18,319 nt of DNA from an uncultured Lachnospiraceae bacterium. GTDB taxonomy: Bacteria > Bacillota > Clostridia > Lachnospirales > Lachnospiraceae. Where the stretch lies: the NCBI GenBank assembly GCA_947175845.1, contig CAMWOK010000025.1:1-18319 (forward strand), in the 5' to 3' direction. Below the pieces are notes generated by a model, which saw nothing but the letters and a program-made list of their open reading frames with translations, was not told the DNA's origin and ran no database searches. Below, in pieces: positions 5,937 through 14,425 of the stretch; positions within the stretch are counted from its first letter, which is position 1, and every line of letters begins with the position of its first letter. Both the position numbers and the translations under genes were made by a program.

Positions 5937-8204
5937 TCACATACGCACCCCCTTTACGCTGCGTTTCCTCCGCCCGGGCACGGCCTTCTGCTCTGCAAAG
6001 GACAACACCGCCGCCATCACATTGGCGATGGCAAAGTAGAGAACTGCCGTCACAATCAGCGGAAAGAAAGCCTCCATGGTGCGCGAGCGGATGATGTCAG
6101 ATACTTTGGTCAGATCCTGCACGGCAATGTATCCTACCACGGAAGTCATCTTTACCATGGAGATAAATTCGCCTTTCAGCACAGGAATGAAATTTCCTGC
6201 CGCCTGGGGAAATACAATCTTGAAGAAGGTCTGACGCTTCGTGTACCCCATGGCAAGAGCAGCCTCGCTCTGCCCCCTGTCCACCGTCTCGATGCCAGCC
6301 CGCATCATCTCGGACGAATATGCCGCAAAATTGATCGAAAATCCGATGATTGCTACCACAATTCCGGAAATATCCACCGATCCGAAAATCCCGTAATACA
6401 GAATCATCAGAAAAACCACGATGGGCGTGCCCTGAATCACGCGGACAAACACCGCCGCACCCAGCTGCACCGGCTTGTACCCGCTCCGCCGCAGCATACA
6501 GATGCCAAATCCAAGACACAGGCCGAAGAACCCAGAAAAGACGGAAAGCAGGATCGTGATGCCAAGTCCCTGTAAGATCAGGCGCCACCGCCCCTCGACC
6601 ACAAAAGTGCTCTGAAAGCTGTCCGCAAGACCTGCAAAAAAGCCTTCCTGCCGCGCCGCGCCGTCCGTGTCACGCACCAGAAGCACCATGGCGGAGTCAT
6701 AGTGCGTGTCTGCGAAATCCACCCGCTTTGCCCGCTCTTGCGTGATGGACATGCTCCCGCTGACCACGTCTGCCTTCCCGCTCTCGAGGGCGGCAATCAG
6801 CGAGACAAATTCACAGGTTGTCATCTCCACCGCACAATCCAGCTCGCGGGCGATCAAAAGCAACAGGTCAATCTCAAGGCCCAGCGGCTCGCCGCCGCTT
6901 CCAAGATAGGTCAGCGGCTCGTGGGCGCCGTCGTAGTAATACCGGATGGTGCCCTGAGTCCCCGGCCAGTCCTGCTGTGGCAGTGTCTTTGCGCTATCGT
7001 CCGCCCCGAGCCATTTTTCCTTTAAGGATGCGATCGTCCCGTCTGCCTGAAACTTCGCGATCACGGTATTAAACTGCTCCCGCAGCGCACTTCCCTTTGG
7101 AAAAGCATACCCGTACTGGTCCTGGACGACAGGCTCCTCAAAAATTTTCAGCCCCTCATTCTTTGCCACTGCAAGCTGCGCCAGCGGCTCGTCCAGCGCC
7201 CCCGCGTCCACACGGCCGGCCTTGAGCGCCGCGACAATGTCGGACACCGAATTGAAGTACGAAAAATCCTTGGCCCCCTCAATCGCTCCCTGCAGAAGCT
7301 GGTCGTAAACCCCTCCGCTCAGCGCTGCAAACCGCGCCCCGGAAAAATCGGAGAGTGTCTCATAGCCTCTCTCTGGGCTGTCCCCCTGAACGGACCTTAC
7401 CATGACGGCAGTCACCGAGGGATAAACACAGTCGGAAAATTCAATGTGCCTGCGCCGCTCTTGCGTGGCGTTGAGATTTGCCATGATACAGTCAATGTCG
7501 CCAGCCTGGGCCGCCGCAATGATTCCGTCATAGTCATAAATCTTAATTTCCACTTCCGCGTTCAGCCACGCCCCGAAACGATACACCAGTTCCACGTCAT
7601 ATCCCGTGAGCGTCGTCCCCTCATAGTAGCTAAACGGCTGAACCGTCCCTGTGGTTCCCACCCGTATCTTACAGTCCGGCGTCTGAGGTACCGGTATCTT
7701 TGGCATGTCTGTCTCTGCCGATCGCACCCAGCGCTCGTACATCTCATCGAGCGTTCCATCCTCCCGCGCCTCAGAAAGGAACTGGTTTACCTTATCCTTT
7801 AAATGGTCAATCTGACTCCTGGGCGAGATTCCCACAGCCACATCCATGCTCTCCCCCAGATTTTCCTCTAAGATCTCCACACCCTCAAGCCCGCTGGCTA
7901 TGGCAAATTCCATCATCACCCGGTCATAGACAAACCCGTCCAGCTTTCCCTGTGAGATGGCAAGATATCCCGAAGTATTGCCGGAAAAGGTTTTGTGTTC
8001 CGCCTCCGGCAGATATTTTTCTGCCATGTACATACCTGCCCCGCCCTCCGGCACGCCGATCGTATACGCGGGATCGTTGAGCTGTTCTACAGAAGCAATC
8101 TGCACGGAAGCATTTATCCCGCTCTCCTGCTTTTTGCATCCTCCCAGACAAAACATCCCTGCAAACATAACTGCCAGAAATATTGTTCTCTTTTGTGCCC
8201 CCAT
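5937..8204 (-). CDS. Fused amino-acid ABC transporter: tandem substrate-binding modules plus permease, lipoprotein
   Basis: The 755-residue protein begins with a lipoprotein signal (lipobox LGGC, Cys23). Residues about 38-160 match only the second lobe and C-terminal helix of the SBP_bac_3 family (YTIGVPEGG, LAISQGKLDGFVYD, DGTLDEMYERW). Residues 178-400 are a complete SBP_bac_3 module (KIRVGTTGTVQPFSYY to DGTIASLKEKWLG). Residues 418-512 are a first lobe only (GTIRYYYDG, LGLEIDLLL, SITQERAKRVDFAD). Residues 540-740 are a BPD-type permease with several membrane helices and the EAA loop SEAALAMGYTKRQTFFKIVFPQA region (646-668). The module order is thus lobe 2, whole SBP, lobe 1, permease. The start at 8204 has GAGGAA a few bases upstream, and an extended -10 promoter stands about 75 bases further on. 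The ATPase gene follows after 1 base. Polar amino acids are the usual ligands; the actual one is unknown. Confidence 0.9.
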   Translation of the reverse strand: MGAQKRTIFLAVMFAGMFCLGGCKKQESGINASVQIASVEQLNDPAYTIGVPEGGAGMYMAEKYLPEAEHKTFSGNTSGYLAISQGKLDGFVYDRVMMEFAIASGLEGVEILEENLGESMDVAVGISPRSQIDHLKDKVNQFLSEAREDGTLDEMYERWVRSAETDMPKIPVPQTPDCKIRVGTTGTVQPFSYYEGTTLTGYDVELVYRFGAWLNAEVEIKIYDYDGIIAAAQAGDIDCIMANLNATQERRRHIEFSDCVYPSVTAVMVRSVQGDSPERGYETLSDFSGARFAALSGGVYDQLLQGAIEGAKDFSYFNSVSDIVAALKAGRVDAGALDEPLAQLAVAKNEGLKIFEEPVVQDQYGYAFPKGSALREQFNTVIAKFQADGTIASLKEKWLGADDSAKTLPQQDWPGTQGTIRYYYDGAHEPLTYLGSGGEPLGLEIDLLLLIARELDCAVEMTTCEFVSLIAALESGKADVVSGSMSITQERAKRVDFADTHYDSAMVLLVRDTDGAARQEGFFAGLADSFQSTFVVEGRWRLILQGLGITILLSVFSGFFGLCLGFGICMLRRSGYKPVQLGAAVFVRVIQGTPIVVFLMILYYGIFGSVDISGIVVAIIGFSINFAAYSSEMMRAGIETVDRGQSEAALAMGYTKRQTFFKIVFPQAAGNFIPVLKGEFISMVKMTSVVGYIAVQDLTKVSDIIRSRTMEAFFPLIVTAVLYFAIANVMAAVLSFAEQKAVPGRRKRSVKGVRM

Positions 8205-8278
8205 CTGTTCCTCACTCTCTGTCTGCCATCATTTCGTTCCAGTGCAGCGAACTGCCTGGCTATCTCCTACAGCTTCCT

Positions 8279-8287
8279 ATTATAACA
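8279..8287 (-). promoter_or_regulatory. Extended -10 promoter for the transporter block
   Basis: The minus strand reads TGTTATAAT, a perfect match to the extended -10 element TGnTATAAT. A good -35 hexamer at 16-18 bases upstream was not found, which is common for extended -10 promoters. It lies about 75 bases before the start at 8204 and just downstream of the terminator at 8349-8400, so it most likely starts the mRNA of the fused ABC transporter, its ATPase and the symporter. Confidence 0.65.
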
Positions 8288-8348
8288 GATAGCATTCCCA
8301 AACGGGGCAGCATGGTATGGTTCGCAATTTTTCGGGTACAGTTTGCAT

Positions 8349-8400
8349 AAAAAAACACGCATTTTATCACGAAGCTGTACTCCCGTGATAAAATGCGTGT
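8349..8400 (-). terminator. Rho-independent terminator with perfect 17-bp stem
   Basis: Arms 8355-8371 (acacgcattttatcacg) and 8384-8400 (cgtgataaaatgcgtgt) are perfectly complementary around a 12-base loop. On the minus strand the stem is followed by a run of seven T (8349-8355, one paired). No T-run follows on the plus-strand side. It lies 12 bases after the stop of the second DHHW gene and ends the right-hand block. Confidence 0.93.
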
Positions 8401-8411
8401 CTCTCTGCTGC

Positions 8412-9620
8412 CTATTTCAGCATCTCCGCGTGATTGACAATCGTAGTATTATATAGAAACAGGATATCTGCGTCCGCAAAATCCACATACTCCCCAATGC
8501 GCTTAGAGTCGATATAGCGCAGGTCGATCAGCGTAATTTCCCGATAGACCCCCAGAAGGAGCGGCGCAAGACTGCTCATGTAGGAATCCCGGAACACGAT
8601 GAGCCTTCTGTCCGTCAGCGACCCGGGACTTGAAATCACCTGCAGGGAAGATGCCCCGCCCACAAACACATCATACTTGTCAAGGCTGAGCGGATCTGCG
8701 AGCTTCTCCGGCTGGTACACCGGCTTTTGCACGGCGCCGTCCTGTCCCGGCATAACGGCTTTCCCGGCATCCGCGCCGCCAAGAAGGTTCTCCTCAAGGC
8801 TCCACACCTGCGCCGCGTCCGTCACCTCATTGGTCAGATACACGATGGTGTCCGGCTCCATGGGAAGCGCCGCCTGCCCATAGTACACCCCGTAGAAATC
8901 CGCGATCTGATGCGCGGTGTCGTCCGCCCTGCTCTCCTCCGAAAAAATCATGGCGCTGCCCGTTCCCATCGCCTCCGCAATGTGGTGCGCCACCGAAAGA
9001 ATCCGCTCCTGCCGCCAGTGCGTGTCCGTCCGGTAATAATCGTCTATCGTCAGCCCCGACATGAGATCGATATAACAAAAATCCGACTCTGCGGCAAACT
9101 CCTGCGACAACAGCCGTACCATGCGCCCGTAGTCCATCGACGGATACCCATTTTTTTCTGCCAGAAAATAATTCTTGTCCGGAACGACTGCGTACCACAC
9201 TGCCTGCTTGGGGAAATACTGCTGGCGCAGCGCCTTCATCTTGTCGGCAAGGCGCTTGATGGAAGCCTCATTTAACGGATACTCAAGCTTTGACGCGTGC
9301 CCGCCCGCCACGTAGATCGCATTGTTCTCCTTCTGCTGCAGCACATCATAGGTAAACAACGCCTTGATGCGCCGAAGCCCGTCGCGGAATGGAAAATGAT
9401 CCAGCAGATACGTCTCCGTGTCCTCCATAAAGGATTTATCCAGCACATTCTCCCAGGTCAGGCTGGGTTTAGACGCCAGACGCCGCCGCTCCGCACCGGA
9501 CACCGCCTCCTTGGGCGAAATCAGCAGAACCGCCATCACTCCCGCCAGGCAGAACACAAACACATAAACCACGAGATACGATCTCCACTTGCCATCCTCC
9601 ACGGCACACACCCCCTGCAT
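8412..9620 (-). CDS. DHHW/AlgJ-like O-acyltransferase partner protein (copy 2)
   Basis: The 402-residue protein has one N-terminal membrane helix (about residues 14-34) followed by an extracytoplasmic domain. It begins with the family pattern ERRRLASKPSLTWENVLDKSFMEDTETYLLDHFPFRD (residues 44-80), as in DHHW and AlgJ/AlgX-type proteins. The conserved TDTHW is at 198-202 and a serine motif FRDSYMSSLAP at 343-353. Members of this SGNH-like group take an acyl group passed by an MBOAT protein and place it on a surface polymer, and the MBOAT gene 9661-11139 lies 40 bases upstream. Asp199, His201 and Ser346 are the likely catalytic residues by analogy. The start is uncertain: ATG at 9620 has no spaced SD, while in-frame GTG at 9602 has AGGGGG about 8 bases upstream and would still keep the membrane anchor. 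The gene ends just before the strong terminator. Confidence 0.88.
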   Translation of the reverse strand: MQGVCAVEDGKWRSYLVVYVFVFCLAGVMAVLLISPKEAVSGAERRRLASKPSLTWENVLDKSFMEDTETYLLDHFPFRDGLRRIKALFTYDVLQQKENNAIYVAGGHASKLEYPLNEASIKRLADKMKALRQQYFPKQAVWYAVVPDKNYFLAEKNGYPSMDYGRMVRLLSQEFAAESDFCYIDLMSGLTIDDYYRTDTHWRQERILSVAHHIAEAMGTGSAMIFSEESRADDTAHQIADFYGVYYGQAALPMEPDTIVYLTNEVTDAAQVWSLEENLLGGADAGKAVMPGQDGAVQKPVYQPEKLADPLSLDKYDVFVGGASSLQVISSPGSLTDRRLIVFRDSYMSSLAPLLLGVYREITLIDLRYIDSKRIGEYVDFADADILFLYNTTIVNHAEMLK

Positions 9621-9660
9621 TCCACTTTTCTAAAAAGACACCAAAACACAAAACGAAACG

Positions 9661-11139
9661 TCAAAACCGAAAATACAAAAACGGATTAAAGGAACCGTCT
9701 ATCAGATACGCCGTGCACAGCACCAGCAGACCCGCTGCCATGACAACGCGCAGCGCACAGACTGCCACGCTGCCAATTTTGCTGTTTTCGAGCCGGTCCC
9801 GCACCCGCGTCCAGACCCACATAGGAAACGGCGTAGAGCCAATCAGACCGACCCACAGCACCACCACCCTGTTTCGCAGCATATAGGCGTACACGGTATG
9901 ATCTGTGCTTTGGGCATCCTGCGCGATGCGGCTTCCAAACCCTGCCAGCGCCTGGATGTCCGCCGCCGCACCGGACAGGCTGTCATTGTGAAAAACCAGA
10001 AAACTCACCAGTATCACAAGTACCACATAAGCGTGTCTTAGCACCTTAGACACCGCATACAGCACAAGTCCTCTTCCCGGGTCCTTCGCGTCCCTGGCGT
10101 CTTTCCTGCCGCCGGACAGCCGCGCGGCGCCCTTTTCGAGCACAAGCAGCACCGCAAACAGCAGCCCCCACGTGATAAAGTTCCACCCGGCGCCGTGCCA
10201 CAGCCCCGTAAAGAGCCATACGACCAGAATATTCCACATCCACCGCGCTGTGCTGACCCGGTTTCCGCCCATGGGAATATAGACGTAATCCCGAAACCAC
10301 GCGCCGAGTGTGATGTGCCACCGCCTCCAGAACTCGCTCACGCTCCTGGATATAAAAGGATAGCGGAAATTCTCGGGAAACGAGAATCCAAACATCCCAC
10401 CCAGACCGATTGCCATGTCGGAGTAACCAGAAAAATCAAAATAGATCTGCAGGGACACCGCCGCCGCATACGCCCACGACAGCGCGACACTCCGCTGCCC
10501 GAGCGCGGCGACCTCTGCCACAAACTCACCGATAACATTGGCTATCAGCACCTTTTTGCCCAGCCCGACCGCAAAGCGCACCACTCCGCCGCCAAAGGTC
10601 CTGCGCAGATTCGAAAAGTCCGCGCCGCGGGTGAGCGTCCGCTCAATCTCGCTATAGCGGACGATCGGCCCTGCCACCAGCTGCGGAAACAGCGTCACAT
10701 ACGCCGCGTAGGTAATCAGATTTTTCTGCCGCTCCACCCTGCCCTTGTACACATCCACACAGTAGCTTGCAATCTGAAAGGTGTAGAATGAGATGCCGAT
10801 CGGAAGCGCGATCGACCTGGTCTTCACCCGGAACACCGTGTCCATAAAAAAATTAAAATATTTGAAGTAAAACAGTGCCGCAAACGGCAAAAGAACAGAC
10901 AGAATATAAAATATTCCGGCTGCCCTTTTGTCCCTGCACCGCTCCGCCAGCCACAAAAGCACATAGGTAACCACAATCTGCAACAGCATGAGGAGAACAT
11001 TCACCGGTTCCCCCCACGCATAAAACAGCAGCGACGCCGCAAGCAGCACCAGATTCCTCCCTCTGTGCGGCATGGCAAAGTATAACAGTATGGTCACTGG
11101 CAGAAATAAATATAAAAATGTAATACTGGAAAAAAGCAT
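9661..11139 (-). CDS. MBOAT-family O-acyltransferase (AlgI/DltB-like, copy 2)
   Basis: The 492-residue polytopic membrane protein starts MLFSSITFLYLFLPVTILLY and shows the AlgI pattern in order: AASLLFYAWGEP (34-45), LPIGISFYTFQ (112-122), FPQLVAGPIVRY (151-162), FDFSGYSDMAIGLG (234-247), VSEFWRRWHITL (267-278) and LWHGAGWNFITWGL (313-326). His315 in WHGA is the conserved catalytic-type histidine of the superfamily; His275 is also conserved. These proteins move acetyl or other acyl groups across the membrane to a DHHW/AlgJ-like partner for polymer O-acylation. The partner gene follows 40 bases downstream. Length is typical of AlgI homologues. It is a paralogue of the MBOAT at 14424-15833. The polymer substrate is unknown. 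Confidence 0.95.
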   Translation of the reverse strand: MLFSSITFLYLFLPVTILLYFAMPHRGRNLVLLAASLLFYAWGEPVNVLLMLLQIVVTYVLLWLAERCRDKRAAGIFYILSVLLPFAALFYFKYFNFFMDTVFRVKTRSIALPIGISFYTFQIASYCVDVYKGRVERQKNLITYAAYVTLFPQLVAGPIVRYSEIERTLTRGADFSNLRRTFGGGVVRFAVGLGKKVLIANVIGEFVAEVAALGQRSVALSWAYAAAVSLQIYFDFSGYSDMAIGLGGMFGFSFPENFRYPFISRSVSEFWRRWHITLGAWFRDYVYIPMGGNRVSTARWMWNILVVWLFTGLWHGAGWNFITWGLLFAVLLVLEKGAARLSGGRKDARDAKDPGRGLVLYAVSKVLRHAYVVLVILVSFLVFHNDSLSGAAADIQALAGFGSRIAQDAQSTDHTVYAYMLRNRVVVLWVGLIGSTPFPMWVWTRVRDRLENSKIGSVAVCALRVVMAAGLLVLCTAYLIDGSFNPFLYFRF

Positions 11140-11167
11140 GAGCGCCTCTCCTATTATAAAATGCAGA

Positions 11168-11779
11168 CTAAATCGGATTTGCCTTCTCCGTCTTGTCAGA
11201 AACCTTCATATTGCGCGCTTCGGCCGCCGCAATCGCCTGCTCAAGCACCGCATTTGCGGTATCCTGCGCACTCATCACGAAAAAGATATCATTTCCGACA
11301 ATCACCGCATACTGCTGTTCTGCCGAGACGCAGATCCACTTTGCAGGATTCACATTGTCCATCAGCTGTTTGCGGATGCTCTCCGCATCAGCGTCATCTG
11401 TCGTTCGGATGTACACAGCGCTGTAGGCTGTAGAGGATATCATGGACTCAGACAGATAGATCCCCTCAATGCCGTCCAGAACGGTCAGCCCTGTATGATA
11501 GGAAATCATGTCTTTGTCCTCCATCGAGAGCTCTGTCGTCTCGACATTCATAGGGAGCAGGTCCTGCGCCACTCCCTTGTACACCTCGTCGAAAAACGCA
11601 GACACCTCGTCCGCGCTGCCCAGATGCACCATCCCTGCCGTGTCCGCATTCTCCTGCGTCTGCACCTCATCCGACGTTCTGTCGCCGCTCTTTCCACAGC
11701 CTGTGAGCATTGACAGGGAAAGTGTCATGGCCACCACCGCAATTCCAATCTTGTTCCTCAAGGTCCTCTTTTTCATCAT
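11168..11779 (-). CDS. DUF4358-type lipoprotein
   Basis: The 203-residue protein has a basic start (MMKKRTLRNK), a hydrophobic segment and a lipobox LTGC with Cys28, so it should be anchored on the outer membrane face. The mature part has a charged linker (30-52), then a compact domain with LPMNVETTELSMEDKDMISY, GLTVLDGIEGIYLSESM, TAYSAVYIRTTDDADAES and YAVIVGNDIFFVMSAQD. This matches the DUF4358 family, which in Clostridia is often found beside MBOAT/DHHW genes. GGAGG lies 6 bases before the ATG at 11779. It is followed 28 bases later by the second MBOAT gene, so a role in surface polymer acylation is plausible but unproven. Confidence 0.85.
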   Translation of the reverse strand: MMKKRTLRNKIGIAVVAMTLSLSMLTGCGKSGDRTSDEVQTQENADTAGMVHLGSADEVSAFFDEVYKGVAQDLLPMNVETTELSMEDKDMISYHTGLTVLDGIEGIYLSESMISSTAYSAVYIRTTDDADAESIRKQLMDNVNPAKWICVSAEQQYAVIVGNDIFFVMSAQDTANAVLEQAIAAAEARNMKVSDKTEKANPI

Positions 11780-11835
11780 ACATATCCTCCTTCTTTTCTG
11801 ATAAACTTATTGTTTCCCTGATTTTTTGTAAGTAT

Positions 11836-12612
11836 TCACTCTTCGACGCTTTGCAGCAGATACAGCGGTTCCTCCCCCGCATCGCTGCCGCTCAGCCAAA
11901 GGCGGTAGGTCTGTGCCGGTTCCAGCGCTGTGATGCCCTCCTCCGACGCCGCGGAACTAAAAATTTTCACCTCGCTGTCCGCCTCTATCTCTGCGTGATC
12001 CGACGCAGTCACCTTCGCGGTATACCAAACGCCGCTGTCCGTGCTGACATCCATATCCAGAATCTCGACCGTGACCAGAAAGCTGTTATAACGCTCAGCC
12101 GACCCTGGTGTATCGCCCTGCCCGGAAGCCGCTGTCGCCGTGATACTGCTGTCAGCAGATACCGCCTGTTCGGCGACACCCGCCTCCTGTGCAGCCTCCA
12201 TGGGAAGCGCGCCGTCATACATATCCGCCGGAAGCGCACCATTGTCATTCGACGCGTCGTAATCGTCTGCACGCGCAGCTTCCGGCGCCTCCGCCTCCTG
12301 TGCGCTGCTGTCATATGCCTCCATGGGCGGCGCGGCGCTCTGCGATGCCATATCGCCTGCCAAACTGCCGCCAGAAATCTTTATACTCCTTGTCACGGCA
12401 GGGATTATCAACGCCGCGCACAGACAAGCAACCGCCACGCCTGCCCACACCCTAGATCGCTGCCAGAAAGCGCGGATGCTGCGGGGAGTGACAGCTTTGC
12501 TGTCCGGCTGACTGACCGGCTTTTCTTCCAGCCCCGCCTCGATGCGCGACCACAGAGCCGGCGCCCCGCGCTGTGCAAGCGCCCTGTATTCTTTTTCCAA
12601 ATCCTTACTCAT
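11836..12612 (-). CDS. Probable membrane anti-sigma factor for the adjacent ECF sigma factor
   Basis: The 258-residue protein has a cytoplasmic N-terminal part (1-52), which would bind the sigma factor. One membrane helix follows (about 55-72, VWAGVAVACLCAALIIPAV), then a long Ala/Asp/Glu-rich linker (about 81-172) and a C-terminal extracytoplasmic domain (SFLVTVEILDMDVSTDSGVWYTAKVT, ending RLWLSGSDAGEEPLYLL). The zinc-binding HxxxCxxC motif of classical anti-sigma factors is absent, so assignment rests on position and topology. The start (ATGAGTAA) overlaps the sigma stop by 8 bases, and GAGGAG lies 8 bases upstream, the usual coupled arrangement of sigma and anti-sigma genes. The extracytoplasmic domain was not assigned to a family. 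It lies 56 bases before the DUF4358 gene, with no terminator seen between. Confidence 0.75.
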   Translation of the reverse strand: MSKDLEKEYRALAQRGAPALWSRIEAGLEEKPVSQPDSKAVTPRSIRAFWQRSRVWAGVAVACLCAALIIPAVTRSIKISGGSLAGDMASQSAAPPMEAYDSSAQEAEAPEAARADDYDASNDNGALPADMYDGALPMEAAQEAGVAEQAVSADSSITATAASGQGDTPGSAERYNSFLVTVEILDMDVSTDSGVWYTAKVTASDHAEIEADSEVKIFSSAASEEGITALEPAQTYRLWLSGSDAGEEPLYLLQSVEE

Positions 12613-13138
12613 AACCGCATCTCCTCAACTTCTTGATCGCATTCTGATATCGCCAGGTTACCGTTCCAAGTGGAATGTCAAGAATATCTGCTATCTCCTG
12701 AAAAGTCAGCTCTCCCATAATTTTTAAGTTCACAACTTCCCGCTCATTTGCCTTGAGCGTATCGAGCGCCTGCTGCAGGCTCAGATCGGAGATGACCTCC
12801 TGCTCAACGCACGCGTTCGACGCGTGCTCTGCATCCGTGTCTGCAAAATCCTCGGTCAGAATCTCCCGTTTCGTCTTTCGGATGAGGTCGACTGCCATAT
12901 TTCTCGCAATCGCCGCCATCCACGCCCGGTGTCCGTTCCCGCCACGGTATGTATCGGCAAGCCGCCATAATTTCATGAAAAACTCGCTGGTAACATCCTC
13001 TGCATCCTCGCGGTTTGACACAGTCTGAAGCACAATGGAATAAATGTATCCGATATACGCTTCATAAACTTCATGCAATGCACTTTTGTCGCCCGATTTC
13101 ATGCGCTTCATGCACGCACCGAACTGTTTCTCCTCCAC
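12605..13138 (-). CDS. ECF-type RNA polymerase sigma factor
   Basis: The 177-residue protein has sigma region 2 at about 20-90 (DAEDVTSEFFMKLWR at 45-59, WMAAIARNMAVDLIRKTKR at 73-91). After a short linker comes region 4 at about 118-172, with the helix-turn-helix LTFQEIADILDIPLGTVTWRYQNAIKKLR. Regions 1 and 3 are absent, as in all ECF factors. The start is GTG at 13138, with GGGAGG 8 bases upstream; no ATG with a good SD exists nearby. It overlaps the anti-sigma candidate by 8 bases. Its position between two MBOAT/DHHW pairs suggests it reports on envelope state and controls the acylation genes, which is inference. No clear ECF-type promoter was recognised upstream. Confidence 0.95.
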   Translation of the reverse strand: MEEKQFGACMKRMKSGDKSALHEVYEAYIGYIYSIVLQTVSNREDAEDVTSEFFMKLWRLADTYRGGNGHRAWMAAIARNMAVDLIRKTKREILTEDFADTDAEHASNACVEQEVISDLSLQQALDTLKANEREVVNLKIMGELTFQEIADILDIPLGTVTWRYQNAIKKLRRCGYE

Positions 13139-13225
13139 ACTGACCCCCTCCCGGTAAAACGCAAAGACTGCTGATAATCTATATACGTTTTTTCCTCTGT
13201 ATTTTTATGGCATGAGACTGCAATT

Positions 13226-14356
13226 TTATTTGATAAAAATTGGTTCCACAAACACATCGCAGTAGCGCTCCGCGCGCTCCCAGATCACAACGTCGGGCTT
13301 GTAGCGGTCCAGCATACTGTACTGAAAATCCCGCGCATCCTCCCAGTAAACTTCCCTGTAGTAGCCTTTGCAGATCTGTGACAGAAAGCCGCCAAAAGAA
13401 TCCCCGACATACAGCAGCACCTGGTCGTGGTACTGTTTTTTGTCCGCTGAGTCCTGCTCAAACACATAGACCGTGTCAATGTTGTACTTATCCGTCAGTC
13501 CCGCCATCAGCACCAGATCCCCTGTATAGTCTGTCGCATCCGTCCGGAATTTGACAGAATCTATGTCCGCATGGGTGCCGTACACTGTCCTGAAAAACTC
13601 CTGCATGTTGACAAACGCGCCGATCTGGTTGCTGTGGGAGTCCGTGCTGTAATACAGCTGTGCCCGCTCCTTGTTCTCCATCAGCGCATCCTTGGGATAG
13701 ACAAACACAAGATCCGTGTTCTCGTTCAGATAGTCCGCAAGCTGTTCTCCCCGCGAAACCTCGTTGACCCGCGCGATCGTGTCCGGCATATTCTCCGCAT
13801 AGATAATCTCTTTATTGGGAATGCACATGGTGTAGAACTCGATCCCCTGCGCCGCGAGATGCTCCTGCGTCGCTGTCAGGTTTGCCGCGATCGCCGCCAT
13901 CTCCTCCTCCGAAAAGTGATTGATTCCCATATAATCCCATATCGGATGGCCGTCATTCTCCGTCTTGTAAAAAAACATGTTGTTTTTCCCCTTGAGCGTC
14001 TGCGTCGACTCGATGTACGTGCCGCCGGTGAGCAGCGAAGTAAGCCCTGTGTTGAACGCGATCAGCTTCGTCCGGCCAAACAGCCCTTCGGTAAAGTTGT
14101 CAATTTTTCCCTGCAGACGCACAAACCCGGACTCCTTCGCCGCACTGGCCTGTCCCGCCTCCTCGTTTCCATCTGCAGGCTTTGTCTGTGACGCATCATT
14201 GATGATGGTTCCATTCTGCTCTAAGACTGCCTTCTCCGCCTCCGAAAGCTCAGTCTTGTGCTCACTGGGCAGCTGATTTCTTATCACTGTCACAAGCGGA
14301 ATCACCAGCACAAAGAGTAGAAATGCAGCCGTTATCCATTTGTCCCTGTTCTTCAT
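13226..14356 (-). CDS. DHHW/AlgJ-like O-acyltransferase partner protein (copy 1)
   Basis: The 376-residue protein (counting from the ATG at 14356) has a basic head MKNRDKW and one membrane helix (about 8-26, ITAAFLLFVLVIPLVTVI). An acidic/Ala-rich linker follows, then an extracytoplasmic SGNH-like domain. The family motifs are KIDNFTEGLFGRTKLIAFNT (84-103), STDSHSNQIGAF (237-248, replacing the usual DHHW/DTHW) and LLYVGDSFGGFLSQ (314-327) with the GDS serine. It is less like the textbook DHHW protein than copy 2: the Trp of DxHW is Ser-Asn here. ATG at 14383 (GGAG 3 bases upstream) is an alternative start, while the longest frame to 14485 would run into the MBOAT gene and is not favoured. It follows MBOAT copy 1 and is probably its acyl-transfer partner. 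About 87 bases separate it from the sigma gene, with no terminator seen. Confidence 0.83.
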   Translation of the reverse strand: MKNRDKWITAAFLLFVLVIPLVTVIRNQLPSEHKTELSEAEKAVLEQNGTIINDASQTKPADGNEEAGQASAAKESGFVRLQGKIDNFTEGLFGRTKLIAFNTGLTSLLTGGTYIESTQTLKGKNNMFFYKTENDGHPIWDYMGINHFSEEEMAAIAANLTATQEHLAAQGIEFYTMCIPNKEIIYAENMPDTIARVNEVSRGEQLADYLNENTDLVFVYPKDALMENKERAQLYYSTDSHSNQIGAFVNMQEFFRTVYGTHADIDSVKFRTDATDYTGDLVLMAGLTDKYNIDTVYVFEQDSADKKQYHDQVLLYVGDSFGGFLSQICKGYYREVYWEDARDFQYSMLDRYKPDVVIWERAERYCDVFVEPIFIK

Positions 14357-14388
14357 TTGATATCCAATCCCTTCATTTACCATATTCT

Positions 14389-14425
14389 CCAATTGCCTTT
14401 TATCCAGATCCCAATGCCTTTTATC
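14389..14425. repeat. Imperfect direct repeat between MBOAT copy 1 and DHHW copy 1
   Basis: The strings ccaattgccttttatc (14389-14404) and ccaatgccttttatc (14411-14425) are nearly identical, spaced 22 bases apart. The right copy covers part of the MBOAT stop codon. It looks like a local duplication of the gene junction and contributes to the uncertain start of the DHHW gene. Confidence 0.7.

Noticed and set aside
5676..6575. Plus-strand open frame of 299 codons
   Set aside because: Antisense to the ABC ATPase and permease fusion, both with clear motifs; composition is that of a shadow frame.
8205..8348. Riboswitch or leader RNA before the fused ABC transporter
   Set aside because: The leader from the promoter to the ATG is only about 75 bases and shows no recognisable aptamer pairing or second terminator.
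13139..13225. Possible autoregulated ECF promoter (CGTATA) before the sigma gene
   Set aside because: A CGTATA-like -10 is present on the minus strand, but no TGAAAC-type -35 lies about 16 bases upstream, so it cannot be called.
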